A DNA stretch of 34,967 bases, from contig CAIKOJ010000205.1 of the NCBI GenBank assembly GCA_903829015.1, forward strand, positions 1 to 34,967. Reading direction: 5' to 3'. How positions within the stretch are numbered: position 1 is the stretch's first letter; each line of letters begins with the position of its first letter. Positions 20,201-27,845 of the stretch are shown piece after piece. The notes under the pieces were generated by a model, which worked only from the letters and a program-made list of their open reading frames with translations, did no database searches and was not told the DNA's origin. The position numbers and the translations under genes were made by a program. Source of the stretch: an uncultured Bacteroidota bacterium (lineage in GTDB: Bacteria > Bacteroidota > Bacteroidia > Chitinophagales > Chitinophagaceae).

Positions 20201-23200
20201 TCTGTGTACAGGTGCTTCATCTATATTTACAGATGCAACCAGCGGAGGTACATGGAGCAGCAGTAACTTGCTTATTGCAACAGTAGGTTCTTCGAGCGGT
20301 GTTGTTACAGCGGTGCTTGCAGGTAATGTGAATATTTCTTATTCATTGCCAACCGGCTGTGCTGCTATCAGGCCAATGACTATCAATACGCAGCCTGCGC
20401 CTATTTCAGGTGTGTCTTCAATATGCTTCGGCTCTACTACAACTTTAACCGATGCTACAGCAGGTGGGGTTTGGACCAGCAGTGCAACAACAGTTGCTAC
20501 TATAGGTTCTGCTTCAGGTGTAGTTACTACAGTTACTCCTGGTACAGTTACATTTACGTATACAATGCCGGGCGGATGTACTTCTACACTTGCATTTACA
20601 GTTAATCCTCAACCAGCTGCGGTTACTGGACCAGGTGCTGTTTGTGTACTGGCTTCAATGACACTCTCGGACGCTTCAACTGGCGGAACCTGGACGAGCA
20701 GTAACAGTGCTTTGGCAACTGTTGGCTCTGCATCGGGTATTGTAACAGGTGTTTCTGCTGGTCCGGTAACAATTTCTTATACGCTTCCGGGCGGTTGTTT
20801 CTCAGTTCAGACGATCACAGTTAACCCATTGCCAAATGCCATTACCGGTACTGCAGTGGTTTGTGTGAATTCTACAACAACATTAATAAATACAACAGGC
20901 GGTGGTACATGGAGCAGCAGCAATATTGGTCTGGCTACAGTAGTGTCTTCTACAGGTGTGGTTACCGGAGTTTCTGCAGGTAACCCTGTATTTACTTATA
21001 CAATACCTACAGGCTGCTTTGTTACGAAAATAGGCACGATCAATCCTTTACCAGCTGCGTTCAACGTAACCGGAGGAGGCAATTATTGCGCAGGTGGCAC
21101 CGGAGTTACAGTTGGTCTTAGCGGTTCAGTAGTAGGGTTTAGTTATCAATTGTTTAACGGCGCAACTGCTGTTGGCAGCCCGGTAGCTGGTACTGGTTCT
21201 GCACTAAGCTATGGTTTGCAAACTTCTGCGGGTGTTTATACCGTTGTGGCAATAAATAATACTACGCTCTGTAGCGTATTGATGAATGCCAGTGCGACAG
21301 TGGTTATCAATCCGTTACCTACGGTATTTAACGTAACTGGTGGCGGTTCGTATTGCTCAGGTCTTTCTGGTGTAGCAATTGGATTGAATAATTCAACAAC
21401 CGGTGTTAGCTATCAATTATATCTGGGTGGTGTGGCGTCTGGAGCACCGGTAAATGGTACTACAGGTTCGGCTATTACTTTTGGTTTGAGGACAACAGCT
21501 GGTTCATACAATGTTGTTGCAACTGATATTGTAACCGGTTGTGTGAACAATATGTCGGGTATTGCTTCTATAACAATTAACCCATTACCAACTCTCTATA
21601 CAGTTACCGGTGGTGGTGCATATTGTACCGGAAGTGGTGGTGCTGCGATAGGTTTGAGTAACTCAGATATCGGAACATCTTATCAATTGTTGATTGGTGG
21701 TGTTCCAACAGGGGCTCCTGTAGCTGGTACTGGTTCTGCTATTAGCTTTGGTCTTCAAACAACTGCAGGAACCTATACAGTTACTGCAACAATTATTTCT
21801 ACAGGTTGTATCAATACTATGTCTGGCAGCACTGTGATCAGCATCAATCCGTTACCAAACGTGCTTGCTATTGCAGGTGGTGGTAGCTACTGTGTTGGTG
21901 GAACCGGCGTTGGTGTTACACTGAGTGCAACAGCTCAATCCGGTGTAAACTATCAGTTAATGTACGGTGGTACTGCGATAGGCAGTCCGATTGCAGGCAC
22001 CGGTGTTGGTGGTATTAATTTTGGTTTGCAAACTGGTGTAGGTTCTTACACAGCCATTGCAACCAGTACTTCTACTACATGTACTGTGAATATGAGTGGT
22101 ACAGCTACTGTTACTACGAATCCTTTGCCTACAGTTTATACACTTAGCGGTGGTGGCGCATATTGCGCTGGTGGTACAGGTGTGAGTATCTTCCTGAGTA
22201 GCTCAGGTTTAGGTGTTAATTATACTGTTTTACTTGGTGGAGTTCCTTTAGTTACCCTGCCTGGTACTGGTGGACCTCTGACCGGAGTTGTTACCTCTGC
22301 AGGTACATATACTGTGAGAGCACAGAATGGTAGTGGCTGTACCAGCATTATGACTGGTAGTGCAATTGTTTCTATCAGTCCTTTGCCAACAGTTTACACT
22401 GTAACCGGAACAGGCAGCTATTGTGCGGGTGGTGCCGGCGTGCATGTTTTATTAAGCTCTTCTGATCCTGGTATCAGCTATCAGTTGAAATTGGCTGGTT
22501 CGAATGTAGGCTTGCCGCTGGCAGGAACAGGTAGCGGACTTGATTTTGGCTTCCAGACTGCAGCAGGTACATACACAGTTGTTGCAACTAATGCAACAAC
22601 ACTTTGCACAAATAATATGGCTGGATCAGCTGTTATCACGATCAATCCATTGCCTGCTTTAAATAATGTAACAGGTGGTGGCAGCTACTGTACAGGTGGT
22701 ACTGGTGTGATTGTTGGTATTGATGGTTCGGTTTCAGGAATTTCTTATCAATTGTTGAATGGCGGTTTGCCGGTACTTGCTCCAATTACAGGAACAGGTA
22801 GTGCTTTCAATTTCGGTTCAATTACTGTTCCTGGTGTATATACTATTTTAGCAACTAACACAACTACTGGTTGTACTAATACTATGTCGGGTTCTGCAAC
22901 TGTGGTTGTTAATCCGTTGCCGGCGACTTATACAATGACCGGTGGGGGCAGCTACTGTACCGGTGGTGCTGGTATTACTATGGGTTTAGCTGGTTCAACT
23001 ACTGGTGTTAGCTATCAGATGTATAATGGAGGTGTTGCTGCTGGTGCTCCTGTTGCTGGTACAGGTTTCCCAATTAGTTTTGGAACATGGACTACAGCAG
23101 GAACCTACACAGTTAAGGCTACTGACGCCATTACTGGTTGCGTAAGCACAATGATCGGTTCAGCAGTAATTACAGTTCTGCCATTACCGGCGGTATTTAA

Positions 23201-26200
23201 TGTAACAGGTGGTGGTAGTTATTGCGCTGGTGGTTCAGGTGTTCATGTAGGTTTGAGTAACTCTGCCGTAGGAATTACTTACCAATTATTGGTAGGTGGC
23301 GTACCAGTAGGTGCTCCAATGGTCGGTTCAGGTTCAGCACTCGATTTTGGTTTTATTACAGTGGCAGGTAACTATACTGTTGTGGCAACAAATGCTACAA
23401 CAGGCTGTACTTCAAATATGGCAGGTAGTGCTACCGTAAGCATTAACGCTTTACCACTTGTTTACACTGTATCGGGTGGTGGTAACTATTGCATTGGCGG
23501 TTCAGGCGTGTTTGTAGGTTTGAGCGGTTCTAATGCAGGTATCACTTACAATCTGTACAACGGAGGCTCACCGGTAGGTGGACCAGTTGCAGGCACAGGC
23601 GCTGCTATTTCCTTTGGTTTACAAACAGCCGCAGGTGCTTATACCGTAGTTGCTGTTGATAATATTACAGGTTGTAGTCAAACAATGACTGGTAGTGCGA
23701 GTGTGGTGATCAACCCACTTCCTGCAGCGTATGTTGTAACCGGCGGCGGAAGCTATTGTGCTGGTGGCATCGGAACTGTTGTTGGTTTGAGCAATTCACA
23801 AGCAGGAGTAAATTATGAGTTGTTTGTAGGTACTACTTCAACAGGAATTATTTTACCTGGTACTGGTGGCGCACTTGATTTCGGAATGCAGTTGGCGGCA
23901 GGCAGTTATACTGTTGTTGCAACAAATGCATCAACAGGTTGTGTTTCTAATATGACCGGCAGTGTTCCGGTTTCTGTGAATCCTTTACCTGCAACCTTCA
24001 CGGTTACTGGCGGCGGCGCATATTGCGCTAGTGGTACAGGAGTTAATATTGGATTAAGTAGCTCAGTTTCAGGAGATAATTATCAGTTATATCTGGGAAG
24101 TACCGCTATCGGTATTCCTCAGTTGGGTACAGGTTCAAATCTCGATTTTGGTACATTCTCTACTGCTGGTATCTACTATGTAGTAGCAACAACTGCGGTA
24201 ACTGGCTGTAGCGATACAATGACTGGTACTGCACCTATTACAATTAATCCTTTACCTGTTGCTTATTCAGTTACAGGTGGTGGTAGCTATTGTACAGGTG
24301 GTGCAGGACTCCATGTTGGTCTGAGTGTATCGGATATGGGAATCAATTATCAGTTATATAGAGGTACAACACCAGTTGGTGTACCTGTGGCTGGTTCTGG
24401 ATTAGCATTGGATTTTGGTATTCAAATGTTGCCAGGTGTTTACACTGTTGAGGCAACTGATGCTCTTACTGGCTGTGTTAACAACATGACAGGAAGCGTA
24501 ACAATTGTGATCAATACTCTGCCTACAACATTTAATGTTACAGGAGGTGGTAGTTATTGCGCAGGTGGTACCGGTTATCATATTGGTATCGATGGTTCTT
24601 CTTTCGGAGTAAATTATCAATTGTACAGAGATGGTATTGCAACCGGTACTCCTCATGCAGGTACAGGCTCTCCAATTGATTTTGGTATCTTGTCTGTAGC
24701 AGGCGTATATACTGTTGATGCTACTAATCCTAGCACTGGTTGTGTTGGTAATATGGCAGGAAGCGCAACAATAACAATTAACCCATTGCCACTTGTTTAT
24801 ACCGTAACCGGTGGTGGAAGTTACTGCCCTGGTGGTACAGGAGTTGGCGTTGGTTTGAGTGGTTCTAATTCTGGCGTAAATTATAAGCTATACAGAGGCA
24901 CAACTTTGGTGTCAACAGTAGCAGGTAATGATTCAACTATCAACTTCGGTTTACAGACTGTGGCAGGAAGCTATACTGTGGTTGCAGTAAATGCTGCATC
25001 GGGCTGTAGCAGTAATATGACCGGAACAGCGGTTGTAGCGATTAATGCGTTGCCTACAGTGTTTACAACAACTGGCGGTGGTAGCTATTGCGCAGGCGGT
25101 TTGGGCGTTCATGTTACGTTGAGTGGTTCTTCGGCAGGTGTTAATTACCAATTGTACAGAGGTGGTCTTCCGGTTGGAGGTCTGATACCAGGTACTGGAC
25201 TTGCTCTGGACATGGGCGTACAATTCTTTGCTGGTTCTTACACCGTTGTTGCAACTAACGCTTCTACAGGATGTACGGCTAATATGGCTGGCACTTCTAT
25301 CGTAGCAATAAATGCTTTACCAACCGTTTATACATTATCTGGCGGCGGAAGTTTCTGCGCTGGTGGAACAGGATTGAATGTTGAACTACGTGGCTCTACA
25401 ACAGGTATACAGTACCAACTATATAGAGGTAGTGTTGCAGTTGGTGTTCCAATGATGGGTACTGGTAGTGCGCTGACATTTGGTCCGTTTACTACAGCTG
25501 GAACTTATACAGTTAAAGCAACTGATCCGGTATCAGGATGTTCGAGCAACATGACAGGCAGCATAGCTATCTCAGTAAATCCATTGCCAGCTACATTCTC
25601 TGTATTCGGTGGTGGTAGCTACTGCGCAGGTGATGCTGGTGTATTGGTATCAATGTCTGGTTCTGAATCTGGTATTGTTTATCAATTATATGTTGACGGT
25701 ATGCCTACCGGCAGCCCGGTAATAGGATCTGGTACTGCAATCAATTTTGGTTTGCAGATAACTGCAGGTGTTTATACTGTTGTAGCAACTAACTCTGTTA
25801 CTACTTGTACGAAGAACATGTTGGGAAGCGCAACTGTGGTAATTAATCCTTTGCCAACTGTATATAGTGTAACAGGTGGTGGTAGCTATTGCGACGGTGG
25901 TACCGGTGTACATGTTGGATTAAGTGGCTCGACACCTGGAGTATCTTATCAGTTGCGTATCGGAGTTGCTTCGGTTGGTGCTCCATTGATAGGAACAGGA
26001 GGTCTATTAGACTTTGGTTTGATCACAGTTGGCGCGACATACAATGTTTTGGCAACTAATGTTGCTACCGGTTGCGTGAATAATATGTCTGGTACTGTTG
26101 CAGTTGGTGTTAATCCATTACCTGTACCTCAGGTGATCACAGGCGGAGGTAATTATTGCTCAGGTGGTACTGGCGTAGGTGTTGGATTAAGTTCGTCAGA

Positions 26201-27485
26201 AATCGGAGTTGATTACCAGCTTTATGTGGGTGGGGTAGCAACTGGCAGCCCTGTTTCAGGTAGTTCATTATCGATCTCATTCGGTCTTCAGACTGCTGCC
26301 GGTACTTATACAGTAGTGGCAACAAATACTTCAACCGGTTGCACAAGCAGTATGCCAGGTTCGGCACTTGTGGCTATTACACCTACGGTTGTTCCTGGTG
26401 TTACAATAAATACCGGTGTTGGTGATACAGTTTGTGCAGGTACTTCTTTAACCTATACTGCGCTCACAGTTAACGGCGGTGTTTCTCCGTCTTATCAGTG
26501 GCGCGTGGATGGCTCGTTGTTAGGATCAGGAAGCACATTTGTGTATACCCCTGCAAACGGTGAAGTGGTTACTGTGAAACTTACAAGCAGCGCTACATGT
26601 GCTATTCCAAATACAGCATATGACACTGTGATCATGGTAGTTAGGAATAACGAAACACCTGTTGCAATGATCTCAGCACTTCCTGGTGATACAGTTTGTC
26701 ACGGAACGATCGTTAATTTTACTGCTACGTCATCGTTCGGTGGTACAACTCCTGTTTACAACTGGTACCTGAATGGTTCACCGGTTGGTATTGCTTCATC
26801 AACTTACAGCTATATACCATCTAACAACGATGTATTGTTTGTGAACATGAGCAGTAATTACCCATGTTTACTGGCAACCTCAGCTGTTAGCAATAACATT
26901 TCAATGAAGGTTGAATCAAATGTTTCACCAACGGTTACCATTTCTGCTAACTACGGTGTTACTTCGGGCGGTGTAGTTTACAACGACACATTTACTGCAT
27001 ACGTTGTGAATGGTGGTTTTAATCCTGCTTACCAATGGTCAGTGAATAATGTTCCGGTTGTTGGCGCAACTTCTTCTGTGTTCTTGCAGAATAATGTAAA
27101 TGTGAATGATGTTGTTTCGTGCTATGTTGTTAATACCAATAGGTGCGGTGTTTTCGCAGGTAGTTCGAACCTTATAGTTTCTGGTGCGGGTAATGTTAGC
27201 GTTAAAACAGTAACTGCTGCCTTCGGTGATATTAGGTTAGTACCGAACCCTAACAATGGTATATTCACATTGAGCGGATCTTTAGGAACTACTGTAGATG
27301 AAGAAGCAACCGTTGAGGTTACAAATATGTTGGGTCAGGTTGTATACACAGCAAGGTTCAACACACGCAACGGCGAGATCAATGAAAAGATCAGCCTGAG
27401 CAGTAATCTGGTAAATGGTATGTACCTGGTAAATCTCAAGGCCGCTGATGGAGGCAAAGTATTCCATATGGTGATTGAGAAATAG
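14205..27485 (+). CDS. 4426-residue repetitive T9SS-secreted surface protein (two-module Ig-like adhesin)
   Basis: This single intact ORF is 13.3 kb long. It has a signal peptide (residues 1-19, ending ASQAQ) and an N-terminal beta-rich head (about 20-226). One type I module (227-300) is followed by an Ig plus a non-repeated insert (301-540). Then come nine type I modules (541-1196), a unique 105-residue segment (1197-1301), two type II modules (1302-1479), eleven type I (1480-2280) and twenty type II (2281-4059). Three Ig-like domains (about 4060-4330) and a type A T9SS sorting tail (VPNPNNGIF...NMLGQVV...VNGMYLVNL, ending VIEK) complete it. Type I resembles BIG2 (GGTWTSSNxxxATVGSxxGIVTGV). 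The family and function of type II are not recognised. By analogy with other large T9SS repeat proteins it should be a surface adhesin or matrix component. Two small lipoprotein genes follow. AAAAGG five bases before the ATG supports this start. Confidence 0.93.
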   Translation: MRRILLTICSLLCITASQAQTTTTIGSGTNVYNTGVTVNIPFGSFVNNGTYYDTTSPGQMQFDGGVNYSGSGTTSVWDLHFINGGTSTLTSMVSVYHTATIDAGCTVNAGSSPNNINLRTDLPGHANASLVVNGILNGTISGLVTNATATTACGSYSSTLSTNISGSVIKYQWESSPNNVTYTAISGATNSTYTTTVTSGVWYHVLISTTNTAFTATTAPVQLNFFTAPTAISGTNIICNGNTSFLVTTSSGGVWSSSNTGVATVGSNTGVITGVGTGSAVMTYTMPGPSCFRTYEVGVNPLPTVSSTSGNVVCSGTNSSVSATPAAGSSINWYGSSGGGGSLGTGNTLSVIAPTVTTTYYAEAVDNNLSPLSTIFSGLTTEPGVMFDVTMLKSVTLSSFDMRCNVGTFNVEIYYKTGTLVGSENNPAAWTLITTIPSSSSGSVGNRNFPLSTPLNLYGGQTYSFYVTGTIPGGGEVIYSIGTAVGNIAASNADLQIKEGVAKDYPFTTTFSPRVANVSLNYSKPSCSSSPRATAVLTVNPNPATPAGTASVCIGSTTTLSSATTGGTWTSGSANATVGSATGIVTGVTAGSANITYTLPTGCFSFVTVTVNSNPAAIGGTFAVCAGSTTLLTDATSGGTWSSSNTSQATIGTSGTVTGVAAGNPFITYTLPTGCIATQQITVNPLPAAISGSLAVCAGSTTTLTDATTGGTWTSGTPGTATIGAASGIVTTVSAGPATTLITYTLPTGCLVTATLTVNPVPNAITGTLSVCAGLTTTVSATPAGGTWSSSDLTMATVGSATGVVTGVAAGNPIVTYMLATGCVSTATLTVNPTPVSITGTNVVCVGSTTTLSNGTSGGTWSTSNPAVGTVGASSGIVGGIGAGTATIIYTLPAGCTATIPLTVNALPGAFGGATNVCEGLTATVTNATGGGTWTSSNPTSASIGSATGIVTGIVAGTVNLTYTLPTGCLATMPFTVNPTPAAISGSSSVCTGSTITLSDATTGGIWTSSNANATVGSASGIVTGATPGASVITYTLPAGCTATKSITINATPNAITGATAVCVGLTTTLSSTTSGGIWSSNNPASATVGSTTGVVTGIAAGSPTISYTVPNGCFVVNPMTVNPTPAPISGTTTVCVNSTVSLTDITGGGVWTSSNIAQATVGSSTGIVTGVAAGNPTITYTLAGGCTATTPITVNAVPNITNFTSPTALNPCLGNAATVNVNSTTLGASTFTVTYNISGANSSTGNTASVTMGASTGPFVVPNTLLTNSGVTTVTINAITNTLGCTSFPASSNAVTVTVNPLPTAYTVMGTGSYCAGGAGIHVFISNSVGGVSYQLFLGGSPVGSPINGIFAALDMGAQTAAGTYTVVGTNSTTGCVNNMVGSAIISINPLPTAFAVTGGGSYCAGGTGVTVGLANSTSGVSYQLMLAGSPSGSAVSGTGGAISFGLRTLAGTYTVIATNTTTTCTNTMTGSATVTINPLPAAITGTTSVCPGTSTTLASTSAGGTWTSVNTAVATVGSASGVVNGVSAGTSVISYTLPTGCAITANVTVNPLPAAIAGGGVVCTGSTMALTNATGGGLWSSSNTTEATVGSTTGIVTGVAAGTPTISYTLPTGCIATTVITVNTTPVAITGTTNTCVGTSTLLLDATSGGTWTSNNTATATVGSSTGIVTGVLAGTVTISYTVAGCSASTAFTVNPNPSAIAGVFKVCQGQTVTLTDPTTTGVWSSSNSSVATIGSTTGVVSGILGGTVTITYTLPTGCFATAPFTVNPAPSAISGSGAVCVGLSNVLTDAISGGTWSSSNATIATVGASTGIMSGVTAGNATITYTLPAGCLVTLPITVNPNPSAVTGAATVCVGLTTTMTDATTGGTWSTSNTAVGSISATGVVTGISAGVINVTYTLGTGCIAIKAMTVNPLPAAITGPTSVCEGSTITLSDFTSGGLWSSSNTAQATVVSGTGVVTGVLASTPTITYTLPTGCIATAPITVNPTPVAITGVSTLCTGASSIFTDATSGGTWSSSNLLIATVGSSSGVVTAVLAGNVNISYSLPTGCAAIRPMTINTQPAPISGVSSICFGSTTTLTDATAGGVWTSSATTVATIGSASGVVTTVTPGTVTFTYTMPGGCTSTLAFTVNPQPAAVTGPGAVCVLASMTLSDASTGGTWTSSNSALATVGSASGIVTGVSAGPVTISYTLPGGCFSVQTITVNPLPNAITGTAVVCVNSTTTLINTTGGGTWSSSNIGLATVVSSTGVVTGVSAGNPVFTYTIPTGCFVTKIGTINPLPAAFNVTGGGNYCAGGTGVTVGLSGSVVGFSYQLFNGATAVGSPVAGTGSALSYGLQTSAGVYTVVAINNTTLCSVLMNASATVVINPLPTVFNVTGGGSYCSGLSGVAIGLNNSTTGVSYQLYLGGVASGAPVNGTTGSAITFGLRTTAGSYNVVATDIVTGCVNNMSGIASITINPLPTLYTVTGGGAYCTGSGGAAIGLSNSDIGTSYQLLIGGVPTGAPVAGTGSAISFGLQTTAGTYTVTATIISTGCINTMSGSTVISINPLPNVLAIAGGGSYCVGGTGVGVTLSATAQSGVNYQLMYGGTAIGSPIAGTGVGGINFGLQTGVGSYTAIATSTSTTCTVNMSGTATVTTNPLPTVYTLSGGGAYCAGGTGVSIFLSSSGLGVNYTVLLGGVPLVTLPGTGGPLTGVVTSAGTYTVRAQNGSGCTSIMTGSAIVSISPLPTVYTVTGTGSYCAGGAGVHVLLSSSDPGISYQLKLAGSNVGLPLAGTGSGLDFGFQTAAGTYTVVATNATTLCTNNMAGSAVITINPLPALNNVTGGGSYCTGGTGVIVGIDGSVSGISYQLLNGGLPVLAPITGTGSAFNFGSITVPGVYTILATNTTTGCTNTMSGSATVVVNPLPATYTMTGGGSYCTGGAGITMGLAGSTTGVSYQMYNGGVAAGAPVAGTGFPISFGTWTTAGTYTVKATDAITGCVSTMIGSAVITVLPLPAVFNVTGGGSYCAGGSGVHVGLSNSAVGITYQLLVGGVPVGAPMVGSGSALDFGFITVAGNYTVVATNATTGCTSNMAGSATVSINALPLVYTVSGGGNYCIGGSGVFVGLSGSNAGITYNLYNGGSPVGGPVAGTGAAISFGLQTAAGAYTVVAVDNITGCSQTMTGSASVVINPLPAAYVVTGGGSYCAGGIGTVVGLSNSQAGVNYELFVGTTSTGIILPGTGGALDFGMQLAAGSYTVVATNASTGCVSNMTGSVPVSVNPLPATFTVTGGGAYCASGTGVNIGLSSSVSGDNYQLYLGSTAIGIPQLGTGSNLDFGTFSTAGIYYVVATTAVTGCSDTMTGTAPITINPLPVAYSVTGGGSYCTGGAGLHVGLSVSDMGINYQLYRGTTPVGVPVAGSGLALDFGIQMLPGVYTVEATDALTGCVNNMTGSVTIVINTLPTTFNVTGGGSYCAGGTGYHIGIDGSSFGVNYQLYRDGIATGTPHAGTGSPIDFGILSVAGVYTVDATNPSTGCVGNMAGSATITINPLPLVYTVTGGGSYCPGGTGVGVGLSGSNSGVNYKLYRGTTLVSTVAGNDSTINFGLQTVAGSYTVVAVNAASGCSSNMTGTAVVAINALPTVFTTTGGGSYCAGGLGVHVTLSGSSAGVNYQLYRGGLPVGGLIPGTGLALDMGVQFFAGSYTVVATNASTGCTANMAGTSIVAINALPTVYTLSGGGSFCAGGTGLNVELRGSTTGIQYQLYRGSVAVGVPMMGTGSALTFGPFTTAGTYTVKATDPVSGCSSNMTGSIAISVNPLPATFSVFGGGSYCAGDAGVLVSMSGSESGIVYQLYVDGMPTGSPVIGSGTAINFGLQITAGVYTVVATNSVTTCTKNMLGSATVVINPLPTVYSVTGGGSYCDGGTGVHVGLSGSTPGVSYQLRIGVASVGAPLIGTGGLLDFGLITVGATYNVLATNVATGCVNNMSGTVAVGVNPLPVPQVITGGGNYCSGGTGVGVGLSSSEIGVDYQLYVGGVATGSPVSGSSLSISFGLQTAAGTYTVVATNTSTGCTSSMPGSALVAITPTVVPGVTINTGVGDTVCAGTSLTYTALTVNGGVSPSYQWRVDGSLLGSGSTFVYTPANGEVVTVKLTSSATCAIPNTAYDTVIMVVRNNETPVAMISALPGDTVCHGTIVNFTATSSFGGTTPVYNWYLNGSPVGIASSTYSYIPSNNDVLFVNMSSNYPCLLATSAVSNNISMKVESNVSPTVTISANYGVTSGGVVYNDTFTAYVVNGGFNPAYQWSVNNVPVVGATSSVFLQNNVNVNDVVSCYVVNTNRCGVFAGSSNLIVSGAGNVSVKTVTAAFGDIRLVPNPNNGIFTLSGSLGTTVDEEATVEVTNMLGQVVYTARFNTRNGEINEKISLSSNLVNGMYLVNLKAADGGKVFHMVIEK
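14883..15104 (+). repeat. First, isolated type I (BIG2-like) module
   Basis: This single type I unit (residues 227-300, with the ISGTN start, GGVWSSSNTGVATVG core and a PSC near the end) is separated from the main array by a 240-residue segment (15105-15824). That segment holds an Ig-like domain and a non-repeated beta-rich insert. Confidence 0.75.
15825..17792 (+). repeat. Nine tandem type I (BIG2-like) modules
   Basis: There are nine units averaging 72.9 residues, each of the form NPxPxAISG-x(3)-VCxGSTTTL...GGTWTSSN...ATVGSxxGIVTGVxAG...ITYTLPTGC...TVN. Every unit has one cysteine near position 14 and one near position 60. The units are clearly homologous but not identical at the DNA level. 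Confidence 0.85.
18108..18641 (+). repeat. Two type II modules (GGGSYCAGG family), early block
   Basis: Two 89-residue units are placed between the two type I arrays. They have the pattern NPLPTAYxVxGxGSYCAGG...SYQLxLxGSP...AGTYTVxxTNxTTxC...GSAxxxIN. They join type I modules on the right through the same NPLP linker. Confidence 0.85.
18642..21044 (+). repeat. Eleven tandem type I (BIG2-like) modules
   Basis: There are eleven units averaging 72.8 residues with the same signatures as the first type I block, including the VC...TGC cysteine pair. One unit (starting near 19080) lacks the LPT before its second cysteine (TVAGC instead of LPTGC). Confidence 0.85.
21045..26381 (+). repeat. Twenty tandem type II modules (GGGSYCAGG family)
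   Basis: There are twenty units averaging 89 residues over 5.3 kb. The consensus signatures are NPLPTVYTVTGGGSYCAGG, GVHVGLSGS, GVNYQLYxGG, GTGSALDFGLQTAAGTYTVVATN, TTGCxxNMxGSAxVxIN. Each unit has one cysteine in the GGGSYC motif and one near position 71. I do not recognise this as a named family; it has the look of an Ig-like beta-sandwich. Confidence 0.88.
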
Positions 27486-27514
27486 TTTTGTGGCATTATT
27501 TTTTAGAGAGATAT

Positions 27515-27542
27515 AGATAGGGGGAAGTAATTCCCCCTATCT
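27515..27542. terminator. Inverted repeat, possible terminator after the giant adhesin gene
   Basis: A perfect 12-base stem (27515-27526 with 27531-27542) has a GTAA loop and begins 29 bases after the stop. It has a five-G/five-C core, so it should be stable. No T-run follows on either strand, so it may act as an mRNA 3'-end protector or a weak terminator rather than a classical one. Confidence 0.5.
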
Positions 27543-27707
27543 AAAATAGAAAGTGAAACTTGTTTTAGTTGGTTAGTTGGGTGTTGAAAAACATTAATGT
27601 AGAAATCACATTCCTAGAGGCCATTCGATAACCAACGAGTAAAATTTAGTTAACTTTGCTACAGTGGGTATTTAGTAACTGGATAATAGTATTTGCAGAG
27701 TAAATTA

Positions 27708-27741
27708 TTTGTGATGTTATTAATTAGTTATTGTATCTTTG
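27708..27741 (+). promoter_or_regulatory. Candidate promoter for the lipoprotein pair
   Basis: TTTG (27708-27711) and an exact TAnnTTTG box, TATCTTTG (27734-27741), are separated by 22 bases, within the range seen for Bacteroidota -33/-7 elements. Transcription would start near 27748, leaving a leader of about 100 bases before the ATG at 27846. Confidence 0.4.
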
Positions 27742-27845
27742 GGGCTATTGGATAGTTAATTGTCAAGTTATTTTAAAATTATTTAATCAATCTGAGTCAA
27801 GAAAGGTTATTTTGATCAGAATCCATTAATAGAAAATCACACAGT

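Larger units (their letters stand above)
27486..27845. other. Intergenic region between the giant adhesin and the small lipoproteins
   Basis: These 360 bases contain no plausible gene. They hold a 12-base perfect inverted repeat (27515-27542) just after the stop codon and two exact TAnnTTTG boxes on the plus strand: TAACTTTG at 27651-27658, with no -33 partner seen, and TATCTTTG at 27734-27741, with a TTTG partner. The second is the better promoter candidate for the lipoprotein pair. Confidence 0.6.

Noticed and set aside
15825..26381. Regularly spaced DNA repeats that could suggest a CRISPR array or satellite
   Set aside because: The spacing is about 219 and 267 bases, a multiple of three, and the copies keep one open frame with amino-acid-level conservation. 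They are protein modules, not a CRISPR array.
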